Below, piece after piece: positions 14,876 through 17,451 of a DNA stretch of 17,451 nt. Where the stretch lies: the NCBI GenBank assembly GCA_023145955.1, contig JAGLDA010000149.1:1-17451 (forward strand), read 5' to 3'. Position 1 is the first letter of the stretch. The number at the start of each line of letters is the position of its first letter. Source of the stretch: Bacteroidales bacterium (GTDB lineage Bacteria > Bacteroidota > Bacteroidia > Bacteroidales > UBA1556). The notes beneath the pieces are model-generated. The model worked only from the letters and a program-made list of their open reading frames with translations. It ran no database searches and had not been told where the DNA came from. Made by a program: the position numbers and the translations under genes.

Positions 14876-16046
14876 AAATTTAGGATTTAATTCAAAACTA
14901 ATCCACTCTGGAGCTATTAATGATGAATTTGGAAGCGCTACAGTGCCAATTTATCAAACATCAACTTTCTCTTTTAAAAGTGCCGACCATGGCGCAGCAT
15001 GTTTTGCTGGCGAAGATGATGGATATATATATACACGCATTGGAAACCCAACTATAAACTCTTTAGAAGTTGCTGTTGCTGACCTTGAAGGTGGTTACAA
15101 AGGGGTAGCTTGCGGCTCAGGAATGGGTGCTGTTACTGCTGTTTATTTTGGTTTATTAGGAGCTGGATCGCATATAGTGAGTCATAATGCAGTATATGGT
15201 CCTTCAAGAGTTGTAATGGAAACTATGTTTAAGAAATTCGGTACAGAATCTACTTATGTGGATGCTACTGATGCTCAAAATGTAGAAAGTGCTATTCAAG
15301 AAAATACTAAACTTATATATATAGAAACTCCAGCAAATCCTACAATAGGCATTACTGATATTAAAGCTGTTGTGAAGATTGCTCATAAGCATGGCATTCC
15401 TGTTTGTATTGACAATACTTTTAGCTCTCCATACTTGCAGAAACCTTTTGAAATGGGCGTAGATATAGTACTCCATTCACTTACAAAATTTATAAATGGA
15501 CATGCTGATATTGTTGCCGGAATGGTTATAACTCGTACCGAAGAGCATTATGCTGCAATTAGAGGTGCTATGGTAAATATTGGTAGCAATATGGACCCAC
15601 ATCAAGCATATCTTGTAATTCGTGGTCTTAAAACTTTAGGGATAAGAATAGATAGAGCTCAAGAAAATGCTATTAAAGTGGCTGATTACCTTGATAATCA
15701 CCCTAAGGTAGAATGGGTAAAATATCCTGGATTGAAATCACACCCACAATACGAATTGGCTAAAAAACAAATGAGTGGCCCTGGTAGCATGATTAGCTTT
15801 GAAGTAAAAGGTGGACTAAAAGCTGGAAAAGTGTTAATGGACAATGTACATTTAGCATTATTAGCAGTTTCGTTGGGAGGAGTTGAAACTCTTATTCAAC
15901 ACCCTGCGTCAATGACTCACTCTAAAATCTCAAAAGAACATAGAGAAGAAGCTCAAATTACTGACGGCCTAGTACGCTTTGCTGTAGGAATTGAAGATGT
16001 AGAGGACATTATTGCAGATTTAGATCAAGCTTTGGCTAAAATTTAA
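14865..16046 (+). CDS. PLP-dependent trans-sulfuration enzyme, probably methionine gamma-lyase
   Basis: A 393-residue enzyme of the Cys/Met metabolism PLP family (methionine gamma-lyase, cystathionine gamma-synthase and gamma-lyase). Visible landmarks are YTRIGNPT (56-63, phosphate contacts from the neighbouring subunit), GSGMGA (84-89), Tyr111 stacking on PLP, Asp183 in CIDNTFSSPYLQ, the PLP lysine Lys208 in HSLTKFINGHADIVAG, and SLGGVETLIQHPASMTHS near the C terminus. The HADIVAG loop and overall pattern lean towards methionine gamma-lyase, which splits methionine to methanethiol, ammonia and 2-oxobutyrate. However, the position of the MGL cysteine (Cys116 in the Pseudomonas enzyme) is Pro113 here (VYGPSR), so a lyase on cystathionine or a synthase remains possible. 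Monocistronic, ending in a strong bidirectional terminator. Confidence 0.9.
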   Translation: MDTKNLGFNSKLIHSGAINDEFGSATVPIYQTSTFSFKSADHGAACFAGEDDGYIYTRIGNPTINSLEVAVADLEGGYKGVACGSGMGAVTAVYFGLLGAGSHIVSHNAVYGPSRVVMETMFKKFGTESTYVDATDAQNVESAIQENTKLIYIETPANPTIGITDIKAVVKIAHKHGIPVCIDNTFSSPYLQKPFEMGVDIVLHSLTKFINGHADIVAGMVITRTEEHYAAIRGAMVNIGSNMDPHQAYLVIRGLKTLGIRIDRAQENAIKVADYLDNHPKVEWVKYPGLKSHPQYELAKKQMSGPGSMISFEVKGGLKAGKVLMDNVHLALLAVSLGGVETLIQHPASMTHSKISKEHREEAQITDGLVRFAVGIEDVEDIIADLDQALAKI

Positions 16047-16098
16047 TACTGTTATAATAAGCTCATATTTTATTATAAAATAAGATATTTATATACCT

Positions 16099-16140
16099 AA
16101 TAAAGCCACTTTTCATATATTTATGAAAAGTGGCTTTATT
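16099..16140. terminator. Bidirectional terminator between convergent genes
   Basis: A perfect 19-bp inverted repeat (16099-16117 with 16122-16140, core AAGCCACTTTTCATA) with a four-base TATT loop. It lies 52 bases after the PLP enzyme stop and 47 bases beyond the stop of the opposing T9SS gene. Its ends are T-rich in both directions, so it can stop transcription from both sides. Confidence 0.9.
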
Positions 16141-16187
16141 TGTATATTATAATTTATCAAATCTGAATTCAAGTTGAATATACAGGC

Positions 16188-17451
16188 CTAATTCTTTACA
16201 AACTTAGATAAATACACTTTTCCTTTTTCAGAAGTGATTTTTACTATATAAATCCCCTTAGAAAGTTTACTAACATTAACAGCATTACTATTAATTGTTT
16301 GAGTTTTAATTAATGCGCCATTAATAGAGTATATATTTATTATTGCATTAGTAATATTCTTATCCGTAACAAATGAAATATTATCAGAAGTAGGGTTTGG
16401 GAATATTTCTATTTTGGAGCTGTTATTATTATAAATATCTTTGAACCCTGTAATAATGTTTGGTCCTAACATGGAAATAAAACCATGATAAATATTTGAA
16501 TTCATTATTGCTCCATCTATTGCTAACTGATTTCTAAAGAAACCTGCAACAAAAACATTAGCAGTATCATATACTGCAACACTACTAATCCAGGTATAAC
16601 CATAATCAATACCTTCCATTGTTTTTACCCATTCCAAATCGCCTATTGTAGAGTATTTAGCTATAAATAAATCACTATTACTAGTTGGACTATACTGGTA
16701 TGCAGTACCAAAGTTTAATATAGTTTTTGCTTGCATTCCAAAATACACATTACCTTCATCATCAATATCAAATTGATTATAATCAAAATTATGCGATTGA
16801 ACTGGTTGATATATTCCTTTTGCCCATAATGTAGTTCCGCTACTATCTATTTTAGCTATAAACTTATTAAAGTAAGAATCACTATTTTCCAATTTAATAT
16901 TATCGAACTTACCTTCATAACTTAAATTACCTTTAATATATGTATTACCATTATCGTCAGTAATAATACCCGTTGGCCAGGTAACTTCATCCCACCAATT
17001 AGTAGCATCATCAATATCGCCAAAAGATTTTGCCCATATTACACCCCCATTAGGATTTAACTTAGCCAAAAGAACGTTTCCTTCTCCTGCTAACATAGGA
17101 AAGCTATAGGATCCTATTGTAACAGTCTCAGACACATATTCCCCAGAAATATAAATATTATCATTAGCATCGGTAGACACCAAGCTTGTATACTCTACAT
17201 ACTCTCCACCAGCCCTTTTGGCCCATTGAAATGCTGAGCTAGAATTATATTTAACAATAAAACAGTCCTCAGAACCTGCACTCTGAAGAACTGCACTTCC
17301 GATACTTATCGTGTCAATGAATGTTCCTGTTAGAATAACATTATCTGAATTATCAATAGTCAAACTATAACCTTCGCCAACGAAGTCTTCTTTCTTAGCC
17401 CAAATAAAACCACCATTTATATCATATTTAATAATAAATGTACTTCCATCA
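16188..17451 (-). CDS. T9SS-exported beta-propeller-like protein, 5' end outside the window
   Basis: The 3' part of a gene whose frame stays open to the right edge, so the true start lies outside; a TTG at 17361-17363 should not be taken as the start. At least five repeat units are visible, each with the signature (F/L)-I-x-K-Y/L...W-(A/V)-K, such as FIVKYNSSSAFQWAKRAGG and LLAKLNPNGGVIWAKSFGD. The first, FIIKYDINGGFIWAKKEDF, lies at 17388-17438. Repeats are about 70-90 residues and include DxxxNxYI(S/A)G strands, as in SBBP-type beta-propeller proteins. The last 75 residues form a T9SS type A sorting domain: EIFPNPTSDNISF, then IINIYSINGALI, and GIYIVKITSEKGKVYLSKFVKN. The protein is thus exported through the type IX system to the cell surface or medium. 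Its ligand or activity is unknown. Confidence 0.9.
   Translation of the reverse strand, partial: DGSTFIIKYDINGGFIWAKKEDFVGEGYSLTIDNSDNVILTGTFIDTISIGSAVLQSAGSEDCFIVKYNSSSAFQWAKRAGGEYVEYTSLVSTDANDNIYISGEYVSETVTIGSYSFPMLAGEGNVLLAKLNPNGGVIWAKSFGDIDDATNWWDEVTWPTGIITDDNGNTYIKGNLSYEGKFDNIKLENSDSYFNKFIAKIDSSGTTLWAKGIYQPVQSHNFDYNQFDIDDEGNVYFGMQAKTILNFGTAYQYSPTSNSDLFIAKYSTIGDLEWVKTMEGIDYGYTWISSVAVYDTANVFVAGFFRNQLAIDGAIMNSNIYHGFISMLGPNIITGFKDIYNNNSSKIEIFPNPTSDNISFVTDKNITNAIINIYSINGALIKTQTINSNAVNVSKLSKGIYIVKITSEKGKVYLSKFVKN

Noticed and set aside
16188..17363. Complete 391-residue T9SS protein starting at TTG 17363
   Set aside because: The frame remains open to base 17451 and the upstream codons encode another copy of the repeat, so the gene is cut by the window edge.

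Overview
The window reads as ordinary chromosomal DNA from an AT-rich member of the Bacteroidota. Support comes from a C-terminal type IX secretion (T9SS) sorting domain, a Bacteroidota-type GlmU family protein, a zinc-free type B ribosomal protein L31, a DUF5686 outer-membrane protein with a carboxypeptidase-regulatory-like domain, and promoters of the form TTG-N19-TAnnTTTG. Starts lack Shine-Dalgarno sequences, as is usual in this phylum. The sequence does not settle the genus. I see no tRNA, rRNA, insertion sequence, phage gene, integrase or CRISPR array. No gene-free stretch exceeds 300 bases; the longest are the two divergent gaps at 1137-1422 and 14582-14864.

Layout. 72-1136 (minus): a tight three-gene redox operon with a small thioredoxin-fold protein (WCEAC), an exported thioredoxin (WCGPC) and a two-helix DUF6132-like membrane protein carrying two cysteines; it ends in a hairpin terminator. 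1423-2613 (plus): a cold-shock protein with a strong promoter and terminator, then the GTPase Era with its own terminator. 2746-7478 (plus): an unrecognised secreted protein with YwqK/MORN-like repeats, an alpha/beta hydrolase 3 bases later, then a large DUF5686 envelope protein. 7488-11041 (minus): an exported M16 zinc peptidase followed 5 bases later by a SAM methyltransferase, converging on the DUF5686 gene with only 9 bases between stop codons.

11183-14581 (minus): GlmU family protein, L31 type B, a LuxC-like acyl-CoA reductase and an RluE-like pseudouridine synthase. These are separate or loosely linked units, several with their own promoter. 14865-16046 (plus): a PLP-dependent methionine gamma-lyase/cystathionine gamma-synthase family enzyme behind a short leader containing a hairpin. 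It converges, across a perfect 19-bp inverted repeat, on the 3' end of a T9SS-exported beta-propeller-like protein that runs off the right edge.

Most genes are housekeeping or envelope functions: ribosome assembly and modification (Era, L31, RluE), cell-wall precursor synthesis (GlmU), thiol redox and sulfur amino acid metabolism, and cell-surface proteins. I found no convincing new multi-gene system. The best candidates for follow-up are the thioredoxin/DUF6132 operon, the unknown secreted protein paired with a hydrolase, and the leader and active-site change of the sulfur amino acid enzyme.
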